Below are positions 53,876 through 63,869 of a stretch of DNA of 64,000 bases, one piece after another. The position numbers and the translations under genes were made by a program. Position 1 is the first letter of the stretch, and every line of letters begins with the position of its first letter. A model generated the notes under the pieces. The model did no database searches. It was not told the origin of the DNA and saw nothing but the letters and a program-made list of their open reading frames with translations. This stretch comes from Chloroflexota bacterium (GTDB taxonomy: Bacteria; Chloroflexota; Anaerolineae; Aggregatilineales; Phototrophicaceae). The stretch covers positions 1-64,000 of the forward strand of contig WTGF01000064.1 in the NCBI GenBank assembly GCA_011525385.1, in the 5' to 3' direction.

Positions 53876-54676
53876 CTATTCCAGATGCTGCGCAAGGGCG
53901 GCAACATCGGTGTAACCCATAATGTTGTGGCCGGCATCGACGTAGATCACTTCGCCCGTGATTCGGCGTGACAGGTCCGACGCCAGGAAGAGCGCGAGGT
54001 CGCCGACATCGTCCTGGCTCACAAGCTCATTCATCGGCGAGGTGACCTCGGCGTATTTGAGCAAGTCGCGGAACCCGGCGATGCCACCAGCCGAAAGCGT
54101 CTTGATGGCGCCTGCGCTGATCGCGTTGACGCGAATCTTGCTGCGGCCCAGATCCGCCGCCAGATACATGGTGATTGCCTCCAATGCGGCTTTGGCAATG
54201 GCCATGGCATTGTAATTGGGGATGACCTGGCGCGAGGCGTTATAGGTCAGGCTCATGATGCTGCCACCATCTTTCATCAAGGGTTCGGCGCGGCGCGACA
54301 GTTCGATTAGGCTAACAGCGCTGACATCAATCGCAGCCAAGAGCCCCTCGCGCGAGAGCTCGACAAAACGCCCGCCCAGCGATTCGCGGTCGGCAAAGGC
54401 GATCGAATGGACCAGCACATCCAGTTTCCCATACTTCTCTTCGACCGCCGCAAACACCGCATCCAACTCATCGCCGTTGCTTACATCCGCTTGCAGCATC
54501 AACTCGCATCCGATAGACTCGCCCAGTGGCCGCACGCGTTTTTCCAGCCTGTCCATGGCATAACTCAAGACAATCGTCGCGCCTTCGCGTCGCAGCGCCT
54601 TGGCGATTCCCCAGCCGATCGAATTCTTGTTGGCAACGCCAAAGACGAGCGCGATCTTCCCATCCAGCAAGCCCAT
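53876..54676 (-). CDS. fabI: Enoyl-[acyl-carrier-protein] reductase (NADH)
   Basis: The last step of the type II fatty acid elongation cycle, in the cytoplasm. The 266-residue product has the FabI features: MGLLDGKIALVFGVANKNSI at the N-terminus, SIGWGIAKAL, HSIAFADRE, and the catalytic YNAMAIAK (Tyr and Lys six residues apart, rather than the SDR YxxxK). I start at 54676, with GAGGGAGGAAGGC just before; the open frame extends to 54769. It is the single gene of its strand here, with no other fab gene nearby. Confidence 0.93.
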   Translation of the reverse strand: MGLLDGKIALVFGVANKNSIGWGIAKALRREGATIVLSYAMDRLEKRVRPLGESIGCELMLQADVSNGDELDAVFAAVEEKYGKLDVLVHSIAFADRESLGGRFVELSREGLLAAIDVSAVSLIELSRRAEPLMKDGGSIMSLTYNASRQVIPNYNAMAIAKAALEAITMYLAADLGRSKIRVNAISAGAIKTLSAGGIAGFRDLLKYAEVTSPMNELVSQDDVGDLALFLASDLSRRITGEVIYVDAGHNIMGYTDVAALAQHLE

Positions 54677-54831
54677 GCCTTCCTCCCTCAAACTGTCCTC
54701 GGACGCAATCCTGTTGTCACGCCTGGCTTCTGTGATTAGAATCGTATTATAAGGCACATTGTCTAACACGCTATGCCCTTGTCAGTTACGGCGCAACGCT
54801 GCTCCCGCGTCAGAAGCGCCAAAGGAACCAG

Positions 54832-55854
54832 ATGATTATGGCAGAATCAGAGCGAATTACCGTTACCGTTGCCACCGACTTCAGCGATGCTATCCTCGCT
54901 GATTTGAGAGAGATTTCCCCGCGACTTCAGATCGAGCGTCACTTTCCCGATGTACCTGTTGACGTGATGACTCGGACCGAAGTTTTGTACACAACCAGCT
55001 ATTATCCCGAGCCGGAACAAGCGCCAAAGCTGCGCTGGATACAGGCGAATACGTCGGGCTTGAATCAGGCGCTGCACCATCGCATCGTGCAGGCGGAAGA
55101 CATCACGGTAACCTCCGCCAGCGGCATCCATGCCACCAACATGGCGCATTACTGTTTGATGATGATGCTCATGTTCAACTACAAGATGCGCTTGGCCTTG
55201 AGCCTGCAGGGCAGGGCGGAGTGGCCGGAAAACGCCTCCGAGATCTTCATGCCGATCGATATGGATCGTCAAACGGTTGGCATCGTTGGATACGGCAGCA
55301 TCGGGCGCGAATTGGCGCGGCTTTGCGCCGGTATGGGCATGACAGTGCTGGCATCAAAGCAAGACCTGGGCAATACCGCCGAGGTCAATGCCTTCGTTCT
55401 GCCGGGAGTCGGCGATCCCAACGGAGACATTCCCGATCGCATTTATCCGGCGGCCACCATCGCATCAATGGCCAAGGATTGCGACTATCTAGTGGTGTTG
55501 GTGCCTTTGACGCAAAAGACGGGCCACCTGATTGGGGATGAGATCCTTGACGCCATGAAAGACAGCGCAGTCTTGATTAACGTCTCGCGCGGGCCCGTCG
55601 TCGACGAAAAGGCGCTGATTACCGCGCTTTCCTCCGGCAAGATCGCGGGGGCCGCCCTCGATGTCTTCGAAGAAGAACCGCTGCCTTCGACCAGCCCACT
55701 GTGGAACCTCGACAACGTCATCATCACGCCGCACATATCGGGCTTCACGCGCGACTACCACGACAAGGCCGCTCTGGTTTTCAGAGAGAACCTGCGCCGC
55801 TACCTGGAAAACCGCCCTCTGCTCAATCAACTCGATCGTGGCAAAGGCTATTAA
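54832..55854 (+). CDS. D-2-hydroxyacid dehydrogenase
   Basis: An NAD-dependent dehydrogenase of 340 residues with the GyaR/SerA-like fold. The cofactor loop is VGIVGYGSIGRELARL near residue 145. The catalytic Arg in INVSRGPVVDEKAL, the Glu in EEPLPSTSPLW, and the His in ITPHISGFT form the expected triad. AAAGGA precedes the ATG. It converges with pheT, 25 bases apart. The substrate could be a 2-hydroxyacid such as glycerate or lactate, or a 2-hydroxyisocaproate-type acid. No operon partner. Confidence 0.88.
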   Translation: MIMAESERITVTVATDFSDAILADLREISPRLQIERHFPDVPVDVMTRTEVLYTTSYYPEPEQAPKLRWIQANTSGLNQALHHRIVQAEDITVTSASGIHATNMAHYCLMMMLMFNYKMRLALSLQGRAEWPENASEIFMPIDMDRQTVGIVGYGSIGRELARLCAGMGMTVLASKQDLGNTAEVNAFVLPGVGDPNGDIPDRIYPAATIASMAKDCDYLVVLVPLTQKTGHLIGDEILDAMKDSAVLINVSRGPVVDEKALITALSSGKIAGAALDVFEEEPLPSTSPLWNLDNVIITPHISGFTRDYHDKAALVFRENLRRYLENRPLLNQLDRGKGY

Positions 55855-55879
55855 CTGCCGCCGGCCATCCAGGAAGCGC

Positions 55880-58429
55880 TCAGGAACGCAGTTCCGCCCG
55901 CAAGCGATGCCGCGCCGCGCCGATAATTTTCTTCCGCGCTCTCGCCGCGTTTTTGTCAGTCAGGGTCCGTTCCGGATCCTGATAAGTTAGTGAGTAGGCC
56001 AGACTCTTCTTGCCCGGCGGGATGGGATCGCCAGTGTAAACGTCAAAAAGCGTGACATCTTTCAGCAAGCGGCCGCCCGCTTGTCGGATCACCCGTTCGA
56101 CTTCGTTAGCCGCGACATTGGCGTCAACAACCAGCGCGATGTCTTCCAGAATGGCCGGGGTCGTCAGCAGCGGGTCGATCTTGTGCAGGCGCTGTTGGTA
56201 TTGCAAGAGGGGCGCCACCTCCAGCTCGGCATAGAAGACTTTGCTATCGGTCAGTCGAAAGCGCTGGCCGAGTTGGGGATGGATCTCGCCAAAGGCGCCG
56301 ACCTGTTTGCGGCGCACCAGCAGATTCGCCGAGCGCCCGGGATGGAAGCTGCTGTGCGTCGCGCGTTCATAGGCGAAATCATCAATGTGCAGGGCGCCCA
56401 AGAGACTTTCGATCACGCCTTTGAGGTCATAGAAGTCGAGCGCGTCCCCGGCGCCGCCTGTGCGCCAGGTAGGCTGATCACGCGTCCCTGTCAGCAGGAT
56501 ACCCAGGCGCATGGGTTCCTCCGGCAAGACGGCGTCTACTTGCAGGTAGACTTTGCCAATCTCGAATACCTGTTGCGTCCTCTGATATCGGGCATTGTTG
56601 GCTGCCGTCTCGAGCATGTTGGCCATCAGGGTATGTCGCAGGACATCCCGTTCGCTGGCGGAAGGATTGACGATTTCCACGTATTCCGCATCGGGTAGCG
56701 ACGAGGGCAGGCCATCGGGCACCAGCATCGCTTCGGTCTGCCGATTGGTAAAGCGATAGTTGATGACTTCGTACAAGCCCAAGCCCGCCAGGATGTCGCG
56801 GACGCGCTCTTCAATGAATACGCTGGTGTTCTCGCGTTGCGGTGGCATCTCGTCCGCCATGATCGTCTCGGGAATCCGGTCGTAACCCAGCATGCGCGCG
56901 ATCTCTTCCAAGAGATCCGCTCGCCCGACGATGGGATCCGCGCTGATATCCAGCCTGTGATCCGGTGCTGTAGCATGAATGACATCGTCGTCGATGCGCG
57001 TCTCAAACTCGAGACGGCGCAAGGCGTCTGCCGCTTGATCAATCTCGATGTCCATGCCCAGCAGCGCATTGATCCGCTCAATCGGCACCGCAACGGTCAC
57101 CGTTTCTGGTGGTGCTGGATAAGCGTCGACCACGCCCGCTGCCACGGTTCCGCCACCCAATTGTCGCATTAGTTCGATCCCGCGGCTCGAACCCAATATC
57201 GATTGGGAGGGATGTACGCCTCTGCTGAAGCGCGCTGAAGCTTCGGTATGGATTCGCTGTTCCTTGACGGTCTTGCGAACGCTGATATTGTTCCAGGCCG
57301 CCGCTTCTAACAGGACATTACGTGTGCTTTCGTTGATCTCGGTCTCGCCGCCGCCCATCACACCGCCGATGGCCAGAGCCCCCGCTGTGTCGGCCACCAG
57401 AATGGTCTCCTGGCCCAGGTCGCGCGTTACGTTATCAAGTGTTTCCAAACGCTCTCCCGTTTCTGGCAGACGGGTGATGATCGTAGGCATCCCTCCGGCC
57501 CGGTCCAGCAATTTGTCATAATCGAATGCGTGCAAGGGCTGACCTAATTCAAAAGTTATGTAGTTGGTCACATCGACGATGTTGTTGCGGGGACGCTGCC
57601 CGATGAGGCGCAGGCGATGCCGCATCCAGAACGGCGAAGGTTTGACCTCGGTATCGCGCAAGAGCGTCAGCGTGAAACGTGGATTCAATTCGGGCTCGCG
57701 AATATCGATTTTTACATGCTCTTCGATTGGATCGCCCTCCGCGATAAATTCGAAAGACGGATAGCGCATCTCCACCCTCAAGATGGCCGCAACCTCCCGC
57801 GCGACGCCTATCATGCTGAAGCATCGCGCCAGGTTAGGCGTGAATTCGATATCCAGTATGACATCGCCCAGGATGTCGGCCAGTGGCGCGCCAGCGACAT
57901 AGCGCTCTTCGTGATCCAGGATGATGACACCCTGATGCTCGTCAGAAATGCCCAGTTCCTTCTCGGAGCAGACCATGCTCTTATTGTAAATGCCGCGCAA
58001 TTCCTTGCCCTTTAGGGTCATCAGGCGCGGCTTGTCGCTGTGGCCATCCCAGACACGCGCGCCTTCCATGGCGAAAGCGCCCCAAACCGGCGGGTTGATC
58101 TCGCCCTGCCCTTTGTATGCAAAGAGATTGCTTGCGCCGGTTACGCATTGTTCCAGTTCCTCCCCGCCATAGTCGACCATCGCCAGGACCAGTTTGTCGG
58201 CGTTGGGGTGGGCCTTGACTTCGACGACGCGCGCCAACAGGAGTTTCTCACGATCCCAAACGAGATGGTCGGAACGGGGCATGCGGACGCCGGGCACTTC
58301 AGCTTGCGGCAGGCCGATATACCTTAAGTGCGCGACCTCCAGCCCGGCAACAGTTAACTTTTCCGCCAGCAATTCAACCGGTATATCGATGTCGACATAA
58401 TCTTTGATCCAGGAAATCGGTACGAGCAT
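55880..58429 (-). CDS. pheT: Phenylalanyl-tRNA synthetase beta subunit
   Basis: The larger chain of the heterotetrameric enzyme that charges tRNA-Phe, 849 residues. The N-terminal EMAP-like tRNA-binding region has LLARVVEVKAHPNADKL. The central B3/B4 domain contains the editing site, and B5 follows with RRLEFETRIDDDVIHAT. The catalytic-like domain has YEVINYRFTNRQTEAM, and a C-terminal FDX-ACB domain ends with PGKKSLAYSLTYQDPERTLT. I start at 58429 (MLVPISWIKDYV), with GGAAAGGAAACC before. Two glycosyltransferase genes separate it from pheS on the same strand. Confidence 0.95.
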   Translation of the reverse strand: MLVPISWIKDYVDIDIPVELLAEKLTVAGLEVAHLRYIGLPQAEVPGVRMPRSDHLVWDREKLLLARVVEVKAHPNADKLVLAMVDYGGEELEQCVTGASNLFAYKGQGEINPPVWGAFAMEGARVWDGHSDKPRLMTLKGKELRGIYNKSMVCSEKELGISDEHQGVIILDHEERYVAGAPLADILGDVILDIEFTPNLARCFSMIGVAREVAAILRVEMRYPSFEFIAEGDPIEEHVKIDIREPELNPRFTLTLLRDTEVKPSPFWMRHRLRLIGQRPRNNIVDVTNYITFELGQPLHAFDYDKLLDRAGGMPTIITRLPETGERLETLDNVTRDLGQETILVADTAGALAIGGVMGGGETEINESTRNVLLEAAAWNNISVRKTVKEQRIHTEASARFSRGVHPSQSILGSSRGIELMRQLGGGTVAAGVVDAYPAPPETVTVAVPIERINALLGMDIEIDQAADALRRLEFETRIDDDVIHATAPDHRLDISADPIVGRADLLEEIARMLGYDRIPETIMADEMPPQRENTSVFIEERVRDILAGLGLYEVINYRFTNRQTEAMLVPDGLPSSLPDAEYVEIVNPSASERDVLRHTLMANMLETAANNARYQRTQQVFEIGKVYLQVDAVLPEEPMRLGILLTGTRDQPTWRTGGAGDALDFYDLKGVIESLLGALHIDDFAYERATHSSFHPGRSANLLVRRKQVGAFGEIHPQLGQRFRLTDSKVFYAELEVAPLLQYQQRLHKIDPLLTTPAILEDIALVVDANVAANEVERVIRQAGGRLLKDVTLFDVYTGDPIPPGKKSLAYSLTYQDPERTLTDKNAARARKKIIGAARHRLRAELRS

Positions 58430-58471
58430 GGGTAATGGTTTCCTTTCCAAGTTCTGATAGTGATAGATCGT

Positions 58472-60385
58472 TCAGGTTTTTGAAATTGCAATCTCGTCCA
58501 GCAATAGCATGTTCCTCGGATAGCCAGTATTGTTGATCCAATCAAGTCGGTCGCCCGTTTCCCGGTTATAGGCGATCGCCATCAATCGATAGCTGCCCGC
58601 CGGAACGCGGCTGAGATCAATTGAGAAGCGACGGTAGGTACTTTCGTGCACAAAGGGCAGGTCGACTTGCGCCTTATTCTCCCAGTCGTCATTGAGCAAC
58701 TGATACGACATGCTGAAATCGTTCAGAACACTTGGCGCGCCAAGCGCTGACCACTCATCGACGAAGAAAAGCGCATCGCCATCGTCATCTAGCGAGGAAG
58801 TATAGAACTTCAAGCTAATGAGTTCGTTCTGGTCGCTGACAGTTGCATCAGGGATCGCACATGCTAGTGACTCCCACATGTAGTGGGATATTGCGTGATT
58901 GCGACCGACGGGTTCGCTCGCGCAATGCGCGTAGCGCAAGTCGCCCAAAACGTTTCGCGCCTTCGCTATTCGCGGCGCCCATTTGTCCAAGTCGGGATAG
59001 ACGTACCACAGCGATGGCGAGTCGATATTGCTGTCGGCCACGAATTCCCGCAAGACTTCGAGTTGGTCCGTGGCGTTCATGACGATTCCGCGCTTCCCGA
59101 AGTAATGCTCGCGCTGCGACAGCTTGATGTTGCCCGGATATTCCAGGGCGAAAGGCGCGTACAAGTCGTTGTAGGGATAGCCGAAAACCGCGGGCTTTGG
59201 ATCTGCGTCGGCTGCCATACGCGACAAGATATGCGTAGGAGGCTGTGTGAAGACCTGCGAGCGCAAGACAATGTAGTCCCACCAGCGGGCATTCGCCTGC
59301 ATTTCGAGACCGGCCATCATCCACAACAGAACCAGCAGTTCTAACAATCTACGCCAGCGATATAACCCGTAAATGCCCCCCGCGAGCAGCAGAACCAAAG
59401 GGAGGAATCCAGCCAGGTGATAACGCATGCCATCCCTGACGATCAATGCGGTAGATTCGGCAAGCAGTCCCAGGCTCAGCAAATACAATAGGAAGAGGTA
59501 AAGGAAGGGTCGTATGGGAATAGTACGCTGCCAAGTACCGACGGCCAAACCGATTACTGAAATCAGCAGCAGTTCAGGCCGCTCGTTCGTGCCGACCGCG
59601 AGCAGAATCTCGATTGCCTCAAGGCCGCCAACGACTACATGTTGCTTGCTTTCAATTACCGCGCCGATATTGTTCGCCATCATCATGTAGTAGGGTGAAA
59701 ATAACAGCGCCGCAATCCCCACCGCAATAGAAACCCGCAGCCATCGCAGGTTCTTGGGTGCGAAAACCAGATGAAAAATCCCCAACATGGCCATGAATAT
59801 AATGCTGAAGGCATGTGTACTTATCAAACAGAATGTCGAAACAGCCAACGCCAGATAGTCGGTCGTTTTTGGCGACCTGGCCTGGTAAACCAGACGGAGG
59901 TAGATCCAAAGCACAGCTCCCGCGCAGCCCACCAGCAGGGGATACATACGTATATTGGCGAGATAAAAATTGTAGAATGCGTTGCTGATTACGATTAGCA
60001 ATGCCATCCAGCCCGCAATTGGGGCGATGAAGTCTTTAGCCAGGCGGTAAGCTAGCGCCATAGCGGCAAGGCTGATGAAAACGGAGAGAAGTCTTCCCGC
60101 GGCAAGGCTGGTCCCGGCGGCCTGGCCCCACAAGCTGAGCAAGACAAAATACAGCGGCGTATGATCCGGGCTGTGTTTCTGTAATGATTGAACGACCTGA
60201 ATTGGAGAGTAGGCGCGGTTCCCCAGCCAGCCCGCGTTAAACATCGAAAAGAACTCGTCTGTGGATGGGGGATAGACCTCGATCTGCCGTATGGCAAGCC
60301 AGGCGACGATCAGGAAAAGCGGTATGGTCCATACCCAATGGCTGGCAGTCCGCAATGAAATCTGTCCCGTTTCCCTGGCGCTCAA
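58472..60385 (-). CDS. GT39-like membrane glycosyltransferase, copy 1
   Basis: A 637-residue GT-C fold integral membrane protein of the dolichyl/undecaprenyl-phosphate-sugar mannosyltransferase-like group. The first extracellular loop has YPPSTDEFFSMFNAGWL, with the catalytic Asp-Glu type pair, and SPDHTPLYFVLLSLWG. About ten helices follow, with a C-terminal globular region near residues 520-637 that includes VPAGSYRLMAIAYN. It is a close paralogue of the next gene upstream (60438-62342), with matching N- and C-termini. Both lie between pheS and pheT. The sugar and acceptor are unknown. Confidence 0.78.
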   Translation of the reverse strand: MSARETGQISLRTASHWVWTIPLFLIVAWLAIRQIEVYPPSTDEFFSMFNAGWLGNRAYSPIQVVQSLQKHSPDHTPLYFVLLSLWGQAAGTSLAAGRLLSVFISLAAMALAYRLAKDFIAPIAGWMALLIVISNAFYNFYLANIRMYPLLVGCAGAVLWIYLRLVYQARSPKTTDYLALAVSTFCLISTHAFSIIFMAMLGIFHLVFAPKNLRWLRVSIAVGIAALLFSPYYMMMANNIGAVIESKQHVVVGGLEAIEILLAVGTNERPELLLISVIGLAVGTWQRTIPIRPFLYLFLLYLLSLGLLAESTALIVRDGMRYHLAGFLPLVLLLAGGIYGLYRWRRLLELLVLLWMMAGLEMQANARWWDYIVLRSQVFTQPPTHILSRMAADADPKPAVFGYPYNDLYAPFALEYPGNIKLSQREHYFGKRGIVMNATDQLEVLREFVADSNIDSPSLWYVYPDLDKWAPRIAKARNVLGDLRYAHCASEPVGRNHAISHYMWESLACAIPDATVSDQNELISLKFYTSSLDDDGDALFFVDEWSALGAPSVLNDFSMSYQLLNDDWENKAQVDLPFVHESTYRRFSIDLSRVPAGSYRLMAIAYNRETGDRLDWINNTGYPRNMLLLDEIAISKT

Positions 60386-60437
60386 GAAACTTCCTCACTC
60401 ATATTGCTGTACTCTGAAACCTGCGACTTGGCGGCAA

Positions 60438-62342
60438 CTAAGGCAGTTTCACTTCTGCCAGTTTCAATATTTCTGGCACATCACCACTGTTATTCAACCA
60501 AAGAATGCGCTCGCCCGTCTGGTTGTTGTAGACAATAGCCATGAGCCGGTAGTGGCCGGGCGGCACTTTTGAGATATCGATGGTGAACTGACGCAATTGA
60601 TCGGGGTTGACCAAAGGAAGATCCACTTGAGCGACATTGTTCCAGTCTTCAGAAATCAACTGAATCGACATGTTCAAATTGGTCAGAGCCTGCGCTTCCT
60701 CCGCGACCCAGCGGTCGATATAGGCGATTCTGTCCGTGTCCCGATTTACTTCCGCGCCGAAAAACTGGTAATGGATAAATTCGTTTTGGTGACGGCTCTC
60801 CATATGTGGTGACGCGCAATTCAGCACATCCCATGAGAACGTATCCAGCGTACTGCCAATGCCAATAGCTTTAGAATCGCATAATTCATAATTAAGCTTT
60901 TTCATTACAGCCGCGAGTTGATCGCGATCCGCTTCGCCGATACGGCGATCCAAGTAGAACACCCAAACATAGGGTTCAACTATAGCATGATGCCGAACAT
61001 CTTTTTCCAGCTTCTCAATCGTATCCGGTGTAATCAACGCAAGATTGCGCCGATCGAAGTATAGATCGCCCAATGAATCGTTGTCGCTGTCGTAATTCCA
61101 GTACAGTGCCCATGAATCCGTTTTATATCCCACCAGCAAGGGCGGATGTTCCTCTCGTAAAGCCCCCCGTGAAATCAAGTGAATTGGTTCCCGCAAGTAC
61201 GAATAGATCTGCCCGCCCAGGATATCGTCCCATGGGGCGGTTCTCTGGAACTGCAGCCCGGCAATCAGCCAAAGCAACACCAGCAAACTCAAGAGCCAAT
61301 GGATGCCATATAGGGCATAAAGTCCTGCGACAATCGCCAGCAACAAGGGAACCCAACCTGACAAGTGGTAGCGCATGGTGTCGGCAGCGATAAAACTTGT
61401 GTAATTTGCAATCAGGGCCAGAATCAGCAAATAGGGCAGGAACATGAACAGCCAGGGCTTAAAGCTGATTGTCTTCAACAAAAGCCCCATCAGTACGCCA
61501 AATATCGACAGAAAGAGCAGCAGCAATTCGTCGTTTAGGCTAACCATCAGCCACGCGGCCAATGCCTCCATGCTGCTCAGGCTTTCCCAATTAGAAAAAA
61601 CAATCGAGCGCTGATAAGCGTCCGGTAACACTACCAGAAGCCAGGGAGAGAAAAGCAACAAAGCGACAATGACTGTAGTGGAGATTTTCAGCCAGTTTTG
61701 GTTTCTCGACAATGTGATTAAATGATACAGGCCCAGCATGAGCAGGAATGTCGCGCTGAAAAGGAAGGTATTCGCCAAACAGTATACTGCCGCGCCAAGC
61801 GCCAGGAAATCGCGCCTTTTTGCGCTGGCTCCTTTGTCGACTATGCGCAGATATATCCACAAAACCAGGGCGGACAGGAATACAAGCAATGTATACATGC
61901 GCGCGTATGTGATGTAGTAGTTATAGAATGCGTTACCGGAAGCGAGAAGCAGCGCAAATATGCCGGCGGCAGGGCCAACAAAATCACGCGCCAATCGAAA
62001 TATCATGGACAAGCTTAAGAGGGCAAACATGATGCTCAGTATGCGAGCCGGCATTATGTCGGGGACTGTCATGTGCCCCCAAAGGCCCAGAATCAAAAAG
62101 TACAATGGAGAATGGTTCGGGCTGTTTCGCCGCAGGGATTGGAGTACTTCAATTGGAGAAAAGGCGCCGTCGGTCGCCCAGCCAGCGTTGTACATCGAAT
62201 AGAATTCGTCCATCGCCGGTGGATACAAAACGCTGTGATAAAAGCCTAGCGCGGCAACTGCCAGCAATATTGGCACGGCGCCAAGCCAATGGCTTAGAAT
62301 GCAGTCTACGTTGCGTTTGAGGGAATGCCCTTTCATTCGCAT
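60438..62342 (-). CDS. GT39-like membrane glycosyltransferase, copy 2
   Basis: A 634-residue paralogue of copy 1. The matching segments are YPPAMDEFYSMYNAGWA in the first loop, SPNHSPLYFLILGLWG, and VPPGHYRLMAIVYNNQTGER in the C-terminal domain. Identity is moderate, so the duplication is old rather than recent. It starts 73 bases after the pheS stop and is followed by copy 1 after 52 bases, in one transcription unit. It probably transfers a sugar from a lipid carrier to an extracellular or cell-envelope acceptor. No flippase or sugar-activation genes are nearby. Confidence 0.78.
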   Translation of the reverse strand: MRMKGHSLKRNVDCILSHWLGAVPILLAVAALGFYHSVLYPPAMDEFYSMYNAGWATDGAFSPIEVLQSLRRNSPNHSPLYFLILGLWGHMTVPDIMPARILSIMFALLSLSMIFRLARDFVGPAAGIFALLLASGNAFYNYYITYARMYTLLVFLSALVLWIYLRIVDKGASAKRRDFLALGAAVYCLANTFLFSATFLLMLGLYHLITLSRNQNWLKISTTVIVALLLFSPWLLVVLPDAYQRSIVFSNWESLSSMEALAAWLMVSLNDELLLLFLSIFGVLMGLLLKTISFKPWLFMFLPYLLILALIANYTSFIAADTMRYHLSGWVPLLLAIVAGLYALYGIHWLLSLLVLLWLIAGLQFQRTAPWDDILGGQIYSYLREPIHLISRGALREEHPPLLVGYKTDSWALYWNYDSDNDSLGDLYFDRRNLALITPDTIEKLEKDVRHHAIVEPYVWVFYLDRRIGEADRDQLAAVMKKLNYELCDSKAIGIGSTLDTFSWDVLNCASPHMESRHQNEFIHYQFFGAEVNRDTDRIAYIDRWVAEEAQALTNLNMSIQLISEDWNNVAQVDLPLVNPDQLRQFTIDISKVPPGHYRLMAIVYNNQTGERILWLNNSGDVPEILKLAEVKLP

Positions 62343-62415
62343 GCTTGAAATACCTTGCTCATCGGCGCAGGGTTTCTATCCTGTTTTCGAGCAACGCCCT
62401 TCGCTCATTTTCCAG

Positions 62416-63450
62416 CTAAAACTGCTTCAAGAAGCGCAAGTCGTTGCCCCAGAAATAGCGAATATCCTGGATCCCGTGTTTCAGCATCGTGATGCGTTCC
62501 GGACCCATGCCGAAGGCAAAGCCGCTCCACAGGCTCGGATCGTATCCGCCATTCCGCAGTACTGTGGGGTGCACCATGCCGCTGCCGGCGATTTCCAGCC
62601 AGCCTGTGTATTTGCAGACGCGGCAGCCCGCGCCGTCGCAGAGAAAGCACTCGACATCAACTTCCATGCTCGGTTCTGTGAACGGGAAGTAAGAAGCGCG
62701 GTAGCGAACTTTGGCATTGGGATTGAACATGCGCTTGGCAAACTCGCTGATCGTCCCTTTAAGGTCGCTCATGCGAATATTGCGCCCGATCGCCAGTCCT
62801 TCCACTTGCGTGAATTGAATCTCGCTGCGGGCCGTGACCTGCTCTTGACGGTAGCACATGCCCGGCAATATGACGCGAATTGGCTTGCTGCCGCCTTCTC
62901 CCAATTCTCGCATGGCGCGGATTTGCCCGGGCGAGGTGTGCGTCCGCAGCAAGACCCTGGGGTTGGTCGTGTAAAAAGTATCCTGCATATCCCGCGCCGG
63001 ATGATGCGGCGGCAGATTGAGCAGCGTGAAGTTGAAATCGTCTTCTTCAACATCGTGACTCTGATAGACCTGAAAGCCCATTTCCGCCCAAATCGTTTGA
63101 AACTCGCGATGTGTGCGGGTCGCGGGATGCAATCCGCCCATTTGGCGTGGATAGGCGGGAAGCGTTATATCGATTTCGCCTTCTTCAAGGTCCTGCGCCA
63201 GAACCTGCTCGCGGATTAACTGTTCGCGTTCCTCGAAAGCCTTCTGGAGTTCGGATTGCAAGGCGTTGACTTCTTGACCGAAAGCCGCGCGTTCTTCTGT
63301 GGGCAGTTTTCCGATCGTGCCAAAGAGCGCGCCAACCGCGCCCTTGCGCCCCAGGTAGCGGCTCCTCCACTGGACTAACTCATCGCTGGTTGTGGTTTTA
63401 TGCAATCCGTCAAGCGCCTGATGACGCAATACCTCTACAGTCTGTGACAT
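62416..63450 (-). CDS. pheS: Phenylalanyl-tRNA synthetase alpha subunit
   Basis: The catalytic chain that forms Phe-AMP and charges tRNA-Phe, 344 residues. A coiled-coil N-terminus (MSQTVEVLRHQALDGLHK start) is followed by the class II core. Motif 2 is in LRTHTSPGQIRAMRELG, and the end has GGYDPSLWSGFAFGMGPERI with the motif 3 Arg. I start at 63450 with GGAG 7 bases upstream; the open frame reaches 63642 but lies within the T-box leader. A Phe T-box controls it. Its partner pheT is 3.9 kb downstream after two unrelated genes. Confidence 0.95.
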   Translation of the reverse strand: MSQTVEVLRHQALDGLHKTTTSDELVQWRSRYLGRKGAVGALFGTIGKLPTEERAAFGQEVNALQSELQKAFEEREQLIREQVLAQDLEEGEIDITLPAYPRQMGGLHPATRTHREFQTIWAEMGFQVYQSHDVEEDDFNFTLLNLPPHHPARDMQDTFYTTNPRVLLRTHTSPGQIRAMRELGEGGSKPIRVILPGMCYRQEQVTARSEIQFTQVEGLAIGRNIRMSDLKGTISEFAKRMFNPNAKVRYRASYFPFTEPSMEVDVECFLCDGAGCRVCKYTGWLEIAGSGMVHPTVLRNGGYDPSLWSGFAFGMGPERITMLKHGIQDIRYFWGNDLRFLKQF

Positions 63451-63503
63451 TGGAACTCCTTCGCTCTTGTATTCTTTTAAAGCTATTGTCAGATGCTCCC
63501 AAC

Positions 63504-63795
63504 AAAAAACGCCCTCGATCCGACTAGGGACGAGAGCGTGAGCATTCCCGCGGTACCACCCTGTTTCAGCGTCCTGCGCGGACGCTGCGCTTGATTTGCC
63601 CAGTGACGCCGGACCGGCGGAGCAGACTACTTGGCCGATCAACTAGGAGTTTCTGACCGTCTTTCACCTGTCGGCTCGGAAGGGAATTCCACAACTGCTT
63701 CCGCGGGCGCTCGCAGTCCGTTGACACCCGCTCCCTGAATCCGCAGACATCTAAATGCGCTTGTGGACTGTCTTCGTCAATGCCTTTATCCGTCT
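63504..63795 (-). promoter_or_regulatory. T-box riboswitch, phenylalanine-specific
   Basis: An uncharged-tRNA-sensing leader ahead of pheS. The T-box sequence AGGGTGGTACCGCG is exact at 63549-63562. In stem I, TCCACAA pairs with TTGTGGA, and GAAG with CTTC, leaving an internal-loop strand ATTCC. This contains TTC (complement of 63684-63686), a Phe codon as specifier. The terminator CGCTCTCG/CGAGGGCG with TTTTTT lies at 63504-63538. A Phe-responsive antitermination mechanism follows from known T-boxes. Confidence 0.93.
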
Positions 63796-63809
63796 ATTCA
63801 ATTGCGTTC

Positions 63810-63839
63810 ATTATGCAGCGAGCATAGTTTTCATGTCAA
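63810..63839 (-). promoter_or_regulatory. Promoter of the T-box-pheS unit
   Basis: -35 TTGACA (63834-63839) and -10 CATAAT (63810-63815) with 18-base spacing on the minus strand. Transcription would start near 63802, just before the T-box stem I. Confidence 0.7.
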
Positions 63840-63869
63840 GCGTTCGCCCGAGCTTTGCACGCCACAATG

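Noticed and set aside
53820..53970. Short plus-strand frame starting MRIAFLALL before fabI
   Set aside because: Most of it is antisense to fabI, and there is no strong ribosome binding site.
63451..63642. N-terminal extension of pheS
   Set aside because: It lies within the T-box leader and terminator. The Met at 63450 has a good ribosome binding site.
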